Assembly: GCA_947305795.1 (NCBI GenBank)
Contig: CAMZEK010000018.1
Coordinates: forward strand, 1-46,121
Reading direction: 5' to 3'
DNA from: an uncultured Bacteroidales bacterium
GTDB taxonomy: Bacteria; Bacteroidota; Bacteroidia; Bacteroidales; F082
DNA: 46,121 nt
In this document: positions 15,541 through 24,520 of the stretch, piece after piece
How the letters are laid out: each line of letters opens with the position of its first letter
How positions within the stretch are numbered: position 1 is the stretch's first letter
The notes under the pieces: model-generated
Told to the model about the DNA's origin: nothing
Database searches by the model: none
Seen by the model: only the letters and a program-made list of their open reading frames with translations
Made by a program: the position numbers and the translations under genes

Positions 15541-16236
15541 ATGACGATATATAAACACTTGTTTTTTGATTTGGACCGCACGCTGTGGGATTTCGACGCT
15601 GCCGCCGAAGTGGCCTTTGAACGGATTTATGAAAAATACGATTTGAAGCGTCGCGGCATACCGAGTGCGCATGAGTTCCACGAGGTGTATCATCCGCTGA
15701 ATGAGCGACTTTGGGAACTTTACCGTGAGGATAAAATCACCAAGGATTACCTGAACCGCACCCGTTTCGTGCTACCTTTGGAGCACTACGACATCCACGA
15801 CACCGCCTTGGCCGACCATCTCAGCGAGGATTATGTGTATTGGTCGCCACGCATTGTGAGACTGGTTCCTGGCACGATGGAACTATTAGATTACCTCAAG
15901 CCAAAATATCATTTGCATCTGATTACCAACGGTTTCCAAGAAGTTCAAGACACCAAGTTGAGCCTTTCGGGGATGAAACCGTATTTCGAGACTTTGACCG
16001 TTTCGGAGGAAGTCGGGGTGAAAAAGCCCAACCCAGAAATCTTCCATTATGCCTTGCGCAAAGCCAACGCCACCGCCGAAGAAAGCCTCGTCATCGGCGA
16101 CGAAATGGCCGTCGATATTGACGGAGCTCGCGCCGCTGGCATCGACCAGATTTTCTTCAATCCAAAAGGAGAAAAAGTTGCGGGGGAGCGGACGTTTGAG
16201 GTGAAAGAATTGAGGGAAATAATGGCGATTCTTTGA
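15541..16236 (+). CDS. yjjG: YjjG-family noncanonical pyrimidine nucleotidase (HAD hydrolase)
   Basis: A 231-residue HAD-superfamily hydrolase. Motif I is FFDLDRTLWDFD (catalytic Asp pair), motif II is 'LITNGFQEVQ', and motif III/IV is 'KKPNPEIF ... VIGDEMAVDIDGARAAGI'. The length and 'TLWDFD' signature fit the YjjG 5'-nucleotidase group (house-cleaning of noncanonical pyrimidine nucleotides). The start ATG follows the family A repeat. Its stop directly abuts the stop of the convergent psd gene. Confidence 0.88.
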   Translation: MTIYKHLFFDLDRTLWDFDAAAEVAFERIYEKYDLKRRGIPSAHEFHEVYHPLNERLWELYREDKITKDYLNRTRFVLPLEHYDIHDTALADHLSEDYVYWSPRIVRLVPGTMELLDYLKPKYHLHLITNGFQEVQDTKLSLSGMKPYFETLTVSEEVGVKKPNPEIFHYALRKANATAEESLVIGDEMAVDIDGARAAGIDQIFFNPKGEKVAGERTFEVKELREIMAIL

Positions 16237-16911
16237 CTATTTCATCACCGCCAAAATCGTCTCCTTCCCTACTGTGCGGTGATTCATTTTTGCCTTGACT
16301 TCTGCATCCAAAGGCAAAAACACGTCGACACGCGAACCGAAACGAATCATGCCTAACTCCTCGCCAGCAACGGCTTCGTCGCCAGCTTTGAGGTCGCAGA
16401 CGATGCGCCGGGCCACGAAACCGGCAATCTGACGCACAAGAATTTCACGACCTTTCTCGTCCTTTAGGACAATCGTATTGCGCTCATTGTCAGTCGATGA
16501 CTTGGGATTGAACGCCACCAAAAACTTCCCGGGATGGTACTTGTAATAGGTGACCTCGCCATTGAACGGGAAGAAATTGACATGAACGTCGTAAATCGAC
16601 ATGAAAATGGAAATCTGACGGCGCTTGTCGTGAAAATACTCGTCCTCAAACACCTCCTCGTTAGCCGCCACCACCCCATCGGCGGGCGACAAAACCGCAT
16701 TCTCAGCCACCGTTGTTTTGCGCCAAATCGGGACGCGGAAAAAGCGGACAGTAAGGATAAGTACCACAAGCTCAAAGGCATACAGAATGTAATGCCATAC
16801 AGTTTGTGATGGCCAGAGCTTGTTGACAAGGAAACTCATTGCCACAACAATGGCAAGCGTAATCAAAATGGCCTTTGTGCCTTCCTCGTGTATCCTTTTG
16901 TGGATCTTCAT
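16237..16911 (-). CDS. psd: Phosphatidylserine decarboxylase family protein
   Basis: A 224-residue membrane-associated enzyme of the short (archaeal-type) Psd form. Two hydrophobic segments lie near the N-terminus (~14-50). 'LSPADGVV' is present at ~77-84 and the self-cleavage site is the Gly-Ser of MIRFGSRVDVFLP (~189-201), from which the pyruvoyl cofactor is made. It converts phosphatidylserine to phosphatidylethanolamine. The start overlaps the stop of cdsA by 4 bp (ATGA), so the two phospholipid genes are translationally coupled. Confidence 0.92.
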   Translation of the reverse strand: MKIHKRIHEEGTKAILITLAIVVAMSFLVNKLWPSQTVWHYILYAFELVVLILTVRFFRVPIWRKTTVAENAVLSPADGVVAANEEVFEDEYFHDKRRQISIFMSIYDVHVNFFPFNGEVTYYKYHPGKFLVAFNPKSSTDNERNTIVLKDEKGREILVRQIAGFVARRIVCDLKAGDEAVAGEELGMIRFGSRVDVFLPLDAEVKAKMNHRTVGKETILAVMK

Positions 16912-17720
16912 AGCAGCAGCAAATAAACGAAAATAAACGGTACGCTGAACAAAACGGAGTCAAAACGGTCTAAAATTCCGCCGTGACCTGGAATCAGTTT
17001 GCCCGAGTCCTTCACGCCTGCCTGACGTTTCAGCATGGACTCGCACAAATCACCTAAAGTCCCGAAAACCACCGCGATAGTCGCCATTCCAACCGCCGCG
17101 GAAATGGGTAGCCACGAGGCATAATGACCAAAAACGACCATCGCAATCACGGTGAAGACCAAACCACCCAAACTGCCTTCAATAGTCTTTCCAGGCGAAA
17201 TGCGTGGAAAAAGTTTGTGCTTGCCGAGCAGTCGCCCCGTCAAATAGGCAAAGATGTCGTTTACCCATAACAAACCAAAAACCAACAAGATAAGATGGGC
17301 ACCAGCCATCAAACCGAACAAGTCGGAACGGTACATGAACACCATCAACGCGCAAGGCAATCCGAGGAAAGCCAACGAAGCGTAAAGGCATGAAAACAGG
17401 ACTTTATGGTCGTATTTCGTTGAAAACAAGGCAAATAGAAACGGTAACATCAAGAAAAGCAACTCCAACACTAACCATCTCAACGAGAGGAAATGCAAGG
17501 CCGCCAAAGCCGCCAGAACGTACGCGATCAACGAAAGCAACTCGCTCAAAATAAGATACTTGGCATCCATGATTCCGTGCAGCCGACACATCTCAAAAGT
17601 ACCAATGCCGACCACGACCAAAAGCAAAGCCGCACAAGTCCATGGCGAAAGTAACACACACGCAACGATCACAGCCAAAAACACAATTCCCGAAATCGTT
17701 CTTGTCAATAATTCATTCAT
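16908..17720 (-). CDS. cdsA: Phosphatidate cytidylyltransferase
   Basis: A 270-residue polytopic membrane protein (about eight hydrophobic segments). It ends with the CTP transferase signature, seen as 'SMLKRQAGVKDSGKLIPGHG' followed by GILDRFDS. It makes CDP-diacylglycerol, the precursor consumed upstream of Psd. I start at the ATG at 17720 (MNELLTRTISG); a TTG two codons earlier (17726) is possible. It lies 11 bp after rsgA in the same direction and overlaps psd. Confidence 0.93.
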   Translation of the reverse strand: MNELLTRTISGIVFLAVIVACVLLSPWTCAALLLVVVGIGTFEMCRLHGIMDAKYLILSELLSLIAYVLAALAALHFLSLRWLVLELLFLMLPFLFALFSTKYDHKVLFSCLYASLAFLGLPCALMVFMYRSDLFGLMAGAHLILLVFGLLWVNDIFAYLTGRLLGKHKLFPRISPGKTIEGSLGGLVFTVIAMVVFGHYASWLPISAAVGMATIAVVFGTLGDLCESMLKRQAGVKDSGKLIPGHGGILDRFDSVLFSVPFIFVYLLLL

Positions 17721-17731
17721 AATCAATATTT

Positions 17732-18667
17732 TTACCCTTCTTCTTTTACTGATTCATGACTTTCGTCCGTCATCATGCGGATATAATTCACATAGCGCCA
17801 GTCGGCGATGTCGCCGTTTTCGACCGCTGCCTTCACCGCACAACCGGGTTCGTGGGTATGGGTACAGTTGGCGAAACGGCACTCACTCATCAGGTCGCGC
17901 ATCTCGGGGAAACGCTGTGCAAGGGTCTCTTTTTCAAGGTCATACAGCACAAACTCCTTGATGCCAGGGGTATCGACAATCCACGCGCCGAAATTCAGAT
18001 GATGCATTTCGGCGAAAGTTGTGGTGTGCTTGCCTTTTTCATGATAGTCGGAAATCGCGCCGATGCGGACATTCAACGATGGGTCCAAGGCATTGACCAA
18101 AGCCGATTTGCCCACGCCGGAATGACCCGAAAACAGGCATATCTTCCCTTGCATCAGGGTTTTAAGTTCGTTGATTTGGAATCCCGTCTTGGCCGAAACG
18201 CCGAAAGAAGTGTACCCAATTTCCTGATAATACTCAATCAAAACGCACATCTCGCCGATTTGCTCGTCGGTGTAAAGGTCACATTTGTTGAAGATGATGG
18301 CGGCGGGAATGTGGTAGGCCTCGGCGGTTACCAAAAAACGGTCGATGAAACCCGTAGAAGTGCGCGGCTGCGCGATGGTAGCCACCACGATGGCCAAATC
18401 CACATTGGCGGCAATGATATGCGAGGCTTTGCTCAGGTTAACTGACTGGCGGACAATCACATTGTCGCGCGTTTCAATCTTGTTGATAACCCCCGTTTCC
18501 TTGCCAGGTTCCTGCTCGAAATGCACGTTGTCGCCCACCGCCACGGGATTGGTGGAACGCAGCCCGTCCAGACGGATTCTCCCGCGCAAGCGGCACTCCC
18601 ACTGCCGCCCTTGTTCGTCCAAGACGATGTACCAACTGCCCGTCGATTTGATGACTTTGCCTAACAT
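17732..18667 (-). CDS. rsgA: Ribosome small-subunit GTPase RsgA
   Basis: A 311-residue GTPase with the circularly permuted motif order of RsgA/YjeQ. It has an N-terminal OB-fold (~1-70), NKCD (G4) before the P-loop GHSGVGKS, then DTPG (G3). The C-terminal zinc-binding segment is CRFANCTHTHEPGC. It assists 30S subunit maturation. It overlaps the 3' end of dprA by 7 bp, indicating an operon. Confidence 0.95.
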   Translation of the reverse strand: MLGKVIKSTGSWYIVLDEQGRQWECRLRGRIRLDGLRSTNPVAVGDNVHFEQEPGKETGVINKIETRDNVIVRQSVNLSKASHIIAANVDLAIVVATIAQPRTSTGFIDRFLVTAEAYHIPAAIIFNKCDLYTDEQIGEMCVLIEYYQEIGYTSFGVSAKTGFQINELKTLMQGKICLFSGHSGVGKSALVNALDPSLNVRIGAISDYHEKGKHTTTFAEMHHLNFGAWIVDTPGIKEFVLYDLEKETLAQRFPEMRDLMSECRFANCTHTHEPGCAVKAAVENGDIADWRYVNYIRMMTDESHESVKEEG

Positions 18668-19755
18668 TTTTGGTAACGTTTTCCAGGCAGCGCCATCAGC
18701 ACGCCGTCAAATTCAAGGTTGAGCAGTATGGCCGCGATTTTCGTCGTCGGCAGCTCGGTTTTCACGATGATGTCGTCCAAATTGATCACCGCACTCGCGC
18801 CAAAGCAGTCCATAACGAGCTTTTCCTCATCGGTAAACTCACGGAACAATGCCGTTTGCTTTTCCGCCTTTGTTTCTGAATCCCAACGCATTACATAGCG
18901 CAGATTCAGCACGCTTTCCATCAAATGGGCACGGTTGGTACGGATAAGGTAGTTGCAGCCTTGGCTGTAGAGGTCCATCACGCGACCCGGATAGGCGAAC
19001 ACGTCGCGGTTGTAGGAATTGGCAATGTCGGCGGTAATCAGCGAACCACCTTTTAGCGCCGACTCGATGACCACCACGGCATCCGCCATACCCGCGATAA
19101 TACGGTTGCGACGCGGGAAGTTCTCACGGTCGGGCTGGGTTCCGCTGATGCACTCAGTGAGGATGCCACCTTGCACCTGCATTTCCTCAGCCAATTTCTT
19201 GTTCGGCGCGGGATAAACCTGCTGCATTCCACAGCCCATCACCCCGACTGTAGGGATGCCGTTTTTCAGCGAAGCCTTGTGTGCACAAGTGTCAACTCCG
19301 TATGCCAAGCCACTCACAATCAATACATTGTCATTCTTCAAATCCTCCACCAACTGTTGGCAGTTTTCCTTGCCGTACTCGGTAATGTTGCGCGTCCCGA
19401 CAATAGCCACCACGCGGTTGGCGTTCAAGTTGGCCATACCTTTATAATATAGCATCATCGGGCCGTCATCGCATTGAAGGAGTCGACGCGGATAGTCGGA
19501 ATCGAGGAAGAAAATCGGTCTAATATCGTGTTTTTCAATAAATTCAATTTCTTCGTCGGCGCGTTTCAGGTATTCCTTGGGGTTGCAAATCGCCTCAATC
19601 GAGACCTCGCGCATACCCGAAATCTTTTCCAACGACTTGCGCGTTTCCTTGAAGATGGCTTCCGCGCTGCCGCAATACTGCACGAATTTCTTGCCGCTGA
19701 TATCACCGATACCAGGGAGTAAGGTCAATGCTATTTGATATTGCAGGGCGGTCAT
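18661..19755 (-). CDS. dprA: DNA-processing protein DprA
   Basis: A 364-residue DprA/Smf protein. It has an N-terminal helical part with an HhH-like 'LLPGIGDISGKKF', the Rossmann-fold core beginning VAIVGTRNITEYG, then 'SGLAYGVDTCAH', 'PTVGVMGCG' and 'ENFPRRNRIIAGM', and a C-terminal winged-helix (~300-364). DprA loads RecA on incoming single-stranded DNA during transformation. It may also affect RecA-dependent behaviour of other systems, including the S24 fusion in this window (inference). Confidence 0.95.
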   Translation of the reverse strand: MTALQYQIALTLLPGIGDISGKKFVQYCGSAEAIFKETRKSLEKISGMREVSIEAICNPKEYLKRADEEIEFIEKHDIRPIFFLDSDYPRRLLQCDDGPMMLYYKGMANLNANRVVAIVGTRNITEYGKENCQQLVEDLKNDNVLIVSGLAYGVDTCAHKASLKNGIPTVGVMGCGMQQVYPAPNKKLAEEMQVQGGILTECISGTQPDRENFPRRNRIIAGMADAVVVIESALKGGSLITADIANSYNRDVFAYPGRVMDLYSQGCNYLIRTNRAHLMESVLNLRYVMRWDSETKAEKQTALFREFTDEEKLVMDCFGASAVINLDDIIVKTELPTTKIAAILLNLEFDGVLMALPGKRYQKC

Positions 19756-19797
19756 CCAGTTTACAGTTTATAGTTTGCAGTTATCAGTTTTCAGTTG
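19756..19797. repeat. Iterated CAGTT(T) repeat, family D (variant copy)
   Basis: Iterated 7-9-bp units (CAGTTTA, CAGTTTATAGTTTG, CAGTTAT, CAGTTTT, CAGTTG) directly upstream of the dprA start. On the minus strand they read as ACTG-AAA-ACTG-ATA-ACTG units, related to the AACTGACAACTATCAACT copies at 34671 and 39003. Confidence 0.7.
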
Positions 19798-19826
19798 TAG
19801 GGCTGCCACAATGTAACAGCCGTACA
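19796..19826. repeat. TGTAGGGCTG palindromic repeat, family G copy 1
   Basis: A 31-bp imperfect palindrome with arms TGTAGGGCTG and CAGCCGTACA, placed 3 bp downstream of the lepA stop codon. A related copy in the opposite orientation follows purA (25801-25830). It could act as an RNA 3'-end hairpin for lepA. Confidence 0.7.
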
Positions 19827-19829
19827 ATA

Positions 19830-21617
19830 TTAATCCAGTTTCAAAACAGCAAGGAACGCCGACTGCGGCACTTCGACATTGCCGACCTGACGCATTCGTT
19901 TCTTGCCAGCCTTCTGTTTTTCAAGCAGTTTGCGCTTACGCGACACATCGCCGCCATAACATTTCGCCGTCACATCCTTGCGCACTTGGCGCACCGTTTC
20001 ACGTGCGATGATCTTCGCTCCGATGGCCGCCTGGATGGCGATGTCGAACTGGTGGCGTGGTATCAATTCCTTCAGTTTCTCACACATGCGCCGACCGAAG
20101 TCGTAGGCATGGCCACGATGTATCAACGTCGAGAGAGCGTCCACCGACTCGCCGTTGAGCATGATGTCTAATTTCACCAAGTCAGCGTCCTGATAACCAG
20201 CGATATGGTAGTCGAAAGAGGCATAGCCCTTCGAAATGGATTTCAGCTTGTCGTAGAAGTCGAAAACAATTTCGCTCAGCGGCATCTGGAAGGTCAGTTC
20301 CACGCGGTCGGTGGAAAGATAGACTTGGTTTTTCAGCACACCGCGCCGGTCGATGCACAGGGTCATAATCGGGCCGGTGAAGTCGTTTTTCGATATGATT
20401 TGCGCGAGGATGTAAGGCTCCTCAATGTGGTCAATTTTCGTCACTTCGGGTAGACCGCTGGGGTTGTGCACCTCAATCATCTCGCCATCAGTCTTGTAGC
20501 ACTTAAACGATACATTGGGCACCGTCGTGATAACATCCATGTCGAACTCGCGGTCGAGGCGCTCCTGCACGATTTCCATGTGCAAGAGGCCCAAGAAACC
20601 GCAGCGGAAGCCGAAGCCCAAAGCCGCCGATGACTCAGGTTCCCAAACCAGACTGGCATCGTTGAGTTGCAGTTTCTCCAACGAAGCCCTAAGTTCCTCA
20701 TAATCATCCGCATCCACGGGATAGATACCTGCAAACAGCATGGGCTTCACGTCCTCGAAGCCCAAAACCGGCTCAGCACAGGGCCGTTCCACATGCGTGA
20801 TGGTGTCGCCCACCTTGACCTCCTTCGAGGTCTTGATGCCAGAGATGATGTAACCCACATCACCTGCAGACAATTCATTTTTCGGCACTTGCTTCAGTTG
20901 CAGCACGCCAATTTCGTCGGCGTTGTATTCCTTGCCCGTTGCGTAGAACTTCACAAGGTCGTTGGTGCGGATGGTTCCGTTCATGATACGGAAATAAGCG
21001 ATGATGCCACGGAACGAATTGAAAACCGAGTCGAAAATCAAGGCTTGCAGCGGGGCGTTTGGGTCACCCTTGGGACAAGGAATGCGTTCGACGATGGCAT
21101 CCAACACTGCCGGAACGCCTTCGCCCGTGCGCGCACTGACCTTCAGAATCTCGCTCGGGTCGCAGCCCAAGAGGTCCACCATCTGGTCTTCCACGATGTC
21201 AATCATCGCGCTATCCATGTCAATTTTGTTCATCACAGGGATGATTTCGAGGTCGTGTTCCAAGGCCGAGTAAAGATTGGCAATCGTCTGGGCCTGAATA
21301 CCTTGCGTGGCATCCACCACGAGCAAAGCCCCTTCACAGGCCGCAATGCTGCGCGACACCTCGTAGGAGAAGTCCACGTGGCCGGGGGTATCAATGAGGT
21401 TGAGGGTATACTCCTCACCTTTATAATTATACTTCATCTGGATGGCGTGGCTCTTGATGGTGATGCCGCGTTCGCGCTCAAGGTCCATGTCGTCGAGCAC
21501 CTGGTCGACGAGTTCCTTGTCATTCAGCGTGTGAGTTATCTCCAAAAGCCTGTCGGCCAAGGTCGATTTACCATGGTCGATGTGTGCGATGATGCAAAAG
21601 TTTCTGATGTTTTTCAT
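19830..21617 (-). CDS. lepA: Elongation factor 4 (LepA)
   Basis: A 595-residue translational GTPase of normal LepA length. G1 is AHIDHGKST near the N-terminus, G2 '[11 protein letters not shown]', G3 DTPGHVDF, and G4 NKID. The C-terminal LepA-specific domain is seen in '[17 protein letters not shown]' and the basic tail ([16 protein letters not shown]). It acts on the ribosome as EF-4. It has its own -7 element at 21626-21633. The dprA group begins 74 bp downstream, separated by two repeat elements, so transcription may or may not continue. Confidence 0.97.
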   Translation of the reverse strand: MKNIRNFCIIAHIDHGKSTLADRLLEITHTLNDKELVDQVLDDMDLERERGITIKSHAIQMKYNYKGEEYTLNLIDTPGHVDFSYEVSRSIAACEGALLVVDATQGIQAQTIANLYSALEHDLEIIPVMNKIDMDSAMIDIVEDQMVDLLGCDPSEILKVSARTGEGVPAVLDAIVERIPCPKGDPNAPLQALIFDSVFNSFRGIIAYFRIMNGTIRTNDLVKFYATGKEYNADEIGVLQLKQVPKNELSAGDVGYIISGIKTSKEVKVGDTITHVERPCAEPVLGFEDVKPMLFAGIYPVDADDYEELRASLEKLQLNDASLVWEPESSAALGFGFRCGFLGLLHMEIVQERLDREFDMDVITTVPNVSFKCYKTDGEMIEVHNPSGLPEVTKIDHIEEPYILAQIISKNDFTGPIMTLCIDRRGVLKNQVYLSTDRVELTFQMPLSEIVFDFYDKLKSISKGYASFDYHIAGYQDADLVKLDIMLNGESVDALSTLIHRGHAYDFGRRMCEKLKELIPRHQFDIAIQAAIGAKIIARETVRQVRKDVTAKCYGGDVSRKRKLLEKQKAGKKRMRQVGNVEVPQSAFLAVLKLD

Positions 21618-21625
21618 TGTGGGTG

Positions 21626-21633
21626 CAAAATTA
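21626..21633 (-). promoter_or_regulatory. -7 promoter element for lepA
   Basis: Reads TAATTTTG on the minus strand, a perfect TAnnTTTG, 8 bp upstream of the lepA start. It would give a very short leader. Confidence 0.55.
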
Positions 21634-21678
21634 CAAAAAAAATCCTCACTCAGTTTCGCATTTCAAAAGGATTATATC

Positions 21679-21686
21679 TACTTTTG
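21679..21686 (+). promoter_or_regulatory. -7 promoter element for the Rel/SpoT gene
   Basis: TACTTTTG matches TAnnTTTG, 20 bp before the ATG at 21707. It argues for that ATG rather than the TTG at 21698. Confidence 0.6.
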
Positions 21687-21706
21687 CAGTCTAAAACTTG
21701 AAAAAC

Positions 21707-23908
21707 ATGAACTCTGCTTTACCCGACACCTATTCCAAAGAAGAAAAAGAAGAAATCGAACGACGACACCAACAGTTGATCGATGCTTGGCATGGCCGAA
21801 AGGAAGCCCAAGACCTTGAGATGGTCGAAAAGGCGTTCTATTTTGCCGTCGAGGCCCACAAAGACCAACGCCGCCGCTCAGGAGAGCCTTACATCTACCA
21901 TCCCATCGCCGTGGCTTACATTGCTGCGCACGACATCGGCTTGGGCCGCACCTCCATCATTTGCGCTTTGCTGCACGACGTAGTGGAAGACACCCAATAC
22001 ACCTTGGACGACATCCGCGAGATGTTTGGCGAAAAGGTGTCGCGCGTGGTGGACGGCCTCACCAAGTTCGAGTTAATGGATGCCGAAAGTATGCAGGCCG
22101 AGAACTTCAGGAAGATTATCACCTCGCTTTCGTACGACGCGCGCGTGGTGCTCATCAAACTCAGCGATCGGCTCCACAACATGCGCACCCTCGACTCGAT
22201 GCCCAAGCACAAGCAACTGAAAATCGCCTCCGAAACCTCCTATATCTATGCGCCTTTGGCATATCGCCTTGGACTTCATTCCATCAAGCTTGAGTTGGAG
22301 GACTTGGCACTAAAATACACCAACCCAACCATTTACGACAACATCCGCAAGCGCAAGGACGAGGTGCGTGAGCAACGCCTCCATGAGTTGTACGACTTTA
22401 CCGCACCTATCATGTCCGAATTGAAGAAATTAGGCATCAAAGCAAGAGCCGAGACTAAGGAACGCTCAGTGAATTCCGTCTGGAAACGCATGATGGACAA
22501 AGAGTTGCCCTTCGAAGACCTTTACGGTTCTTTCATCGTGCGCTTCATCGCCGACTGCCCGAAGGAAACCGAACGCTTGGAATGCTGGAAAATCTACGCT
22601 GTGATCACCAACTTCTATCGTCCGAACACTGCCAAGCTGAAAGACTGGATTTCGTTCCCAAAAACCAACGGCTACGAGAGCCTTCACGCCGTGGTAATGG
22701 GACAAAACGGCAATTGGGTCGAACTGCAAATCCGCAGCGAGCGCATGAACGAGATTGCCGAGAAAGGCTTTGCCGCATATTACAAGTACAAGACTGACAA
22801 TCAGACCGAAAGCGGCTTCGACGAATGGTTCAAGAAGGCGCAAAACCTCGTCGGGAGCGAAAGCATCAGCGCCATCGAGTTTGTCGACAACTTCAAGCTC
22901 GACCTCTTTGCCGACGAGGTGTTTGTCTTTACCCCAAAAGGCAAGATGGTGTCGCTGCCCAAAGGCTCGACGGCCTTGGATTTCGCCTACAACATCCACT
23001 CGGAAATCGGTGACCACAGCATTGCCGCCAATGTGAACAACCAGCTTTCGCAACTCGACCGCGTACTACACACCGGCGACCGCGTGGAAGTCATCACCAG
23101 CGAGGCGCAACACCCGCAGGAGAAGTGGTTCGAGTTCCTCGTCACGGCCACGGCCAAATCGCGGCTCAGGAGTGGCATCAAGGAATACCGCCGCACCTTC
23201 CGCGAGCAGGGCGAAGCGAAATTTGAGGAAATCATGAAGAGGCTCGGTCTCGAAGCCTCGAAAGCCAATCGCAACCAAGTGATGGCCAACGAGAAACTCA
23301 CCAGCTCCGTGGATTTCTACTACCAAATGGCGACGGGCAAAATCGACGAACGCATTATCCGCGAAGTGTTAAAACCGCAATCGGGCGGCAACAACTTCGT
23401 CCGCTACATCACCTTTGGACTCTGGGGCGGCAACAACAAAGCCAAAGAAGGAGAAGCCACCATTTCATCCTCGGGCGAGTTCGACTTCAATGTATCGACC
23501 TGCTGCAACCCCATTCCTGGCGACGACGTCATCGCGTTCAACTTCCCAGGTGAACCGCTTCAAATCCACCGCAGCGACTGTCCCAAGGCCATCCAACTCT
23601 CAGCCCAACACGGCAACCACATCGTCAAGGCCAAATGGCAGCCCAAGAGCGAAATTGCCTTCCTTTCGGAACTGAAAATCACGGCCTTGGATACGGCTGG
23701 GCTGCTCAACCGCATGACCAACCTGCTCTCCAACGAACTGAAGCTCAACATGCATTCTCTTCACATGGAGGCCAAAAAAGACCTTGTGGAAGCCACATTG
23801 TCAATCTATGTGCACAATACCAAAGAGTTGGACGACCTCATCGACAAGCTGAACCGCATGAAGGATGTGCAAAAAGTAATCAGAAAAACGACCACAGAAG
23901 GAAAATAA
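21707..23908 (+). CDS. Bifunctional (p)ppGpp synthetase/hydrolase (RelA/SpoT family)
   Basis: A 733-residue long-form RSH protein. The HD hydrolase domain is intact (HPIAVAYI ... LLHDVVEDT, with the HD pair), as is the synthetase domain ('SFIVRFIAD', 'DWISFPKTNGYESLHAVV', 'ELQIRS'). A TGS domain follows ('VFVFTPKGKMVSLPKGSTAL') and a C-terminal ACT domain (~655-733). Both activities are therefore likely present. It makes and degrades the stringent-response alarmone. The start is the ATG at 21707, preceded by a -7 element. It is divergent from lepA. Confidence 0.95.
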   Translation: MNSALPDTYSKEEKEEIERRHQQLIDAWHGRKEAQDLEMVEKAFYFAVEAHKDQRRRSGEPYIYHPIAVAYIAAHDIGLGRTSIICALLHDVVEDTQYTLDDIREMFGEKVSRVVDGLTKFELMDAESMQAENFRKIITSLSYDARVVLIKLSDRLHNMRTLDSMPKHKQLKIASETSYIYAPLAYRLGLHSIKLELEDLALKYTNPTIYDNIRKRKDEVREQRLHELYDFTAPIMSELKKLGIKARAETKERSVNSVWKRMMDKELPFEDLYGSFIVRFIADCPKETERLECWKIYAVITNFYRPNTAKLKDWISFPKTNGYESLHAVVMGQNGNWVELQIRSERMNEIAEKGFAAYYKYKTDNQTESGFDEWFKKAQNLVGSESISAIEFVDNFKLDLFADEVFVFTPKGKMVSLPKGSTALDFAYNIHSEIGDHSIAANVNNQLSQLDRVLHTGDRVEVITSEAQHPQEKWFEFLVTATAKSRLRSGIKEYRRTFREQGEAKFEEIMKRLGLEASKANRNQVMANEKLTSSVDFYYQMATGKIDERIIREVLKPQSGGNNFVRYITFGLWGGNNKAKEGEATISSSGEFDFNVSTCCNPIPGDDVIAFNFPGEPLQIHRSDCPKAIQLSAQHGNHIVKAKWQPKSEIAFLSELKITALDTAGLLNRMTNLLSNELKLNMHSLHMEAKKDLVEATLSIYVHNTKELDDLIDKLNRMKDVQKVIRKTTTEGK

Positions 23909-23932
23909 TGCGCCACAATTTAGAATTATTCT

Positions 23933-23940
23933 TAATTTTG
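23933..23940 (+). promoter_or_regulatory. -7 promoter element for the Fur-family gene
   Basis: TAATTTTG matches TAnnTTTG, 22 bp before the start codon at 23963. No clear -33 partner. Confidence 0.55.
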
Positions 23941-23962
23941 CCCCGAATTAACCGTTCAAGGC

Positions 23963-24406
23963 ATGAAAGAAACGATTGATAACACCTATCTGTCGGTCAA
24001 GAAACTGTTCACCGACTATCTCCAGCAACATAAGCTGCGCAAGACTCCAGAACGTTTTGCCATCCTCAAGGAGATTTATTCCACCAACGGGCATTTCGAC
24101 ATCGACACGCTCTACAACCGAATGAAAGACAACAAGTACCTCGTCAGCAGGGCGACGCTATACAACACCATTGAGTTGTTGCTTGACTGTGGGTTGGTTA
24201 TCAAACACCAGTTCGGGCATAACTGCGCTCAGTACGAACGTGCCTATAAGTTCCGCCAGCACGACCATTTCATCGATATGGAGACAGAACAGGTGATGGA
24301 GTTTTGTGACCCGCGTCTATGGGAGATCCAGCGCTCCATCGAGGAGCAATTGGGTGTGGAGATTACGCATCATTCGTTGATATTCTATGGACATAAGAAA
24401 AGTTGA
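23963..24406 (+). CDS. Fur-family transcriptional regulator lacking the CxxC zinc motif
   Basis: A 147-residue Fur/PerR-type repressor with the winged helix (RKTPERFAIL ... VSRATLYNTIELL) and dimerisation domain. The regulatory His-rich stretch 'QHDHFIDMETEQVMEF' has D-M-E-T where most Fur proteins have the first structural-zinc CxxC pair. The second CxxC is also absent from the C-terminus. It may bind only regulatory metal. Location immediately before purA is a common Bacteroidales arrangement. The target metal or signal cannot be inferred. Confidence 0.87.
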   Translation: MKETIDNTYLSVKKLFTDYLQQHKLRKTPERFAILKEIYSTNGHFDIDTLYNRMKDNKYLVSRATLYNTIELLLDCGLVIKHQFGHNCAQYERAYKFRQHDHFIDMETEQVMEFCDPRLWEIQRSIEEQLGVEITHHSLIFYGHKKS

Positions 24407-24416
24407 AAGATAAAAA

Positions 24417-24491
24417 GGCTGTTAGCTTTTAGCAATTAGCTGTTAGCCAGCAGCTTGTTTGCTAATGGCTAACAGCTAAAAGCTAACAGCC
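24417..24491. repeat. GGCTGTTAGC nested palindrome between fur and purA (family C)
   Basis: Outer arms GGCTGTTAGCTTTTAGC (24417-24433) and its exact complement (24475-24491), 17 bp. A second arm pair, TTAGCTGTTAGCC (24436-24448) with its complement (24467-24479), overlaps the 3' outer arm. The two foldings are therefore mutually exclusive. It starts 10 bp after the Fur stop and ends 29 bp before purA. Confidence 0.85.
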
Positions 24492-24520
24492 ACTAAACTA
24501 AAAACAACAAACACTGAAAT

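Noticed and set aside
20667..21701. 344-codon open frame antisense to lepA
   Set aside because: Shadow of lepA; no recognisable motif and no promoter or ribosome-binding context.
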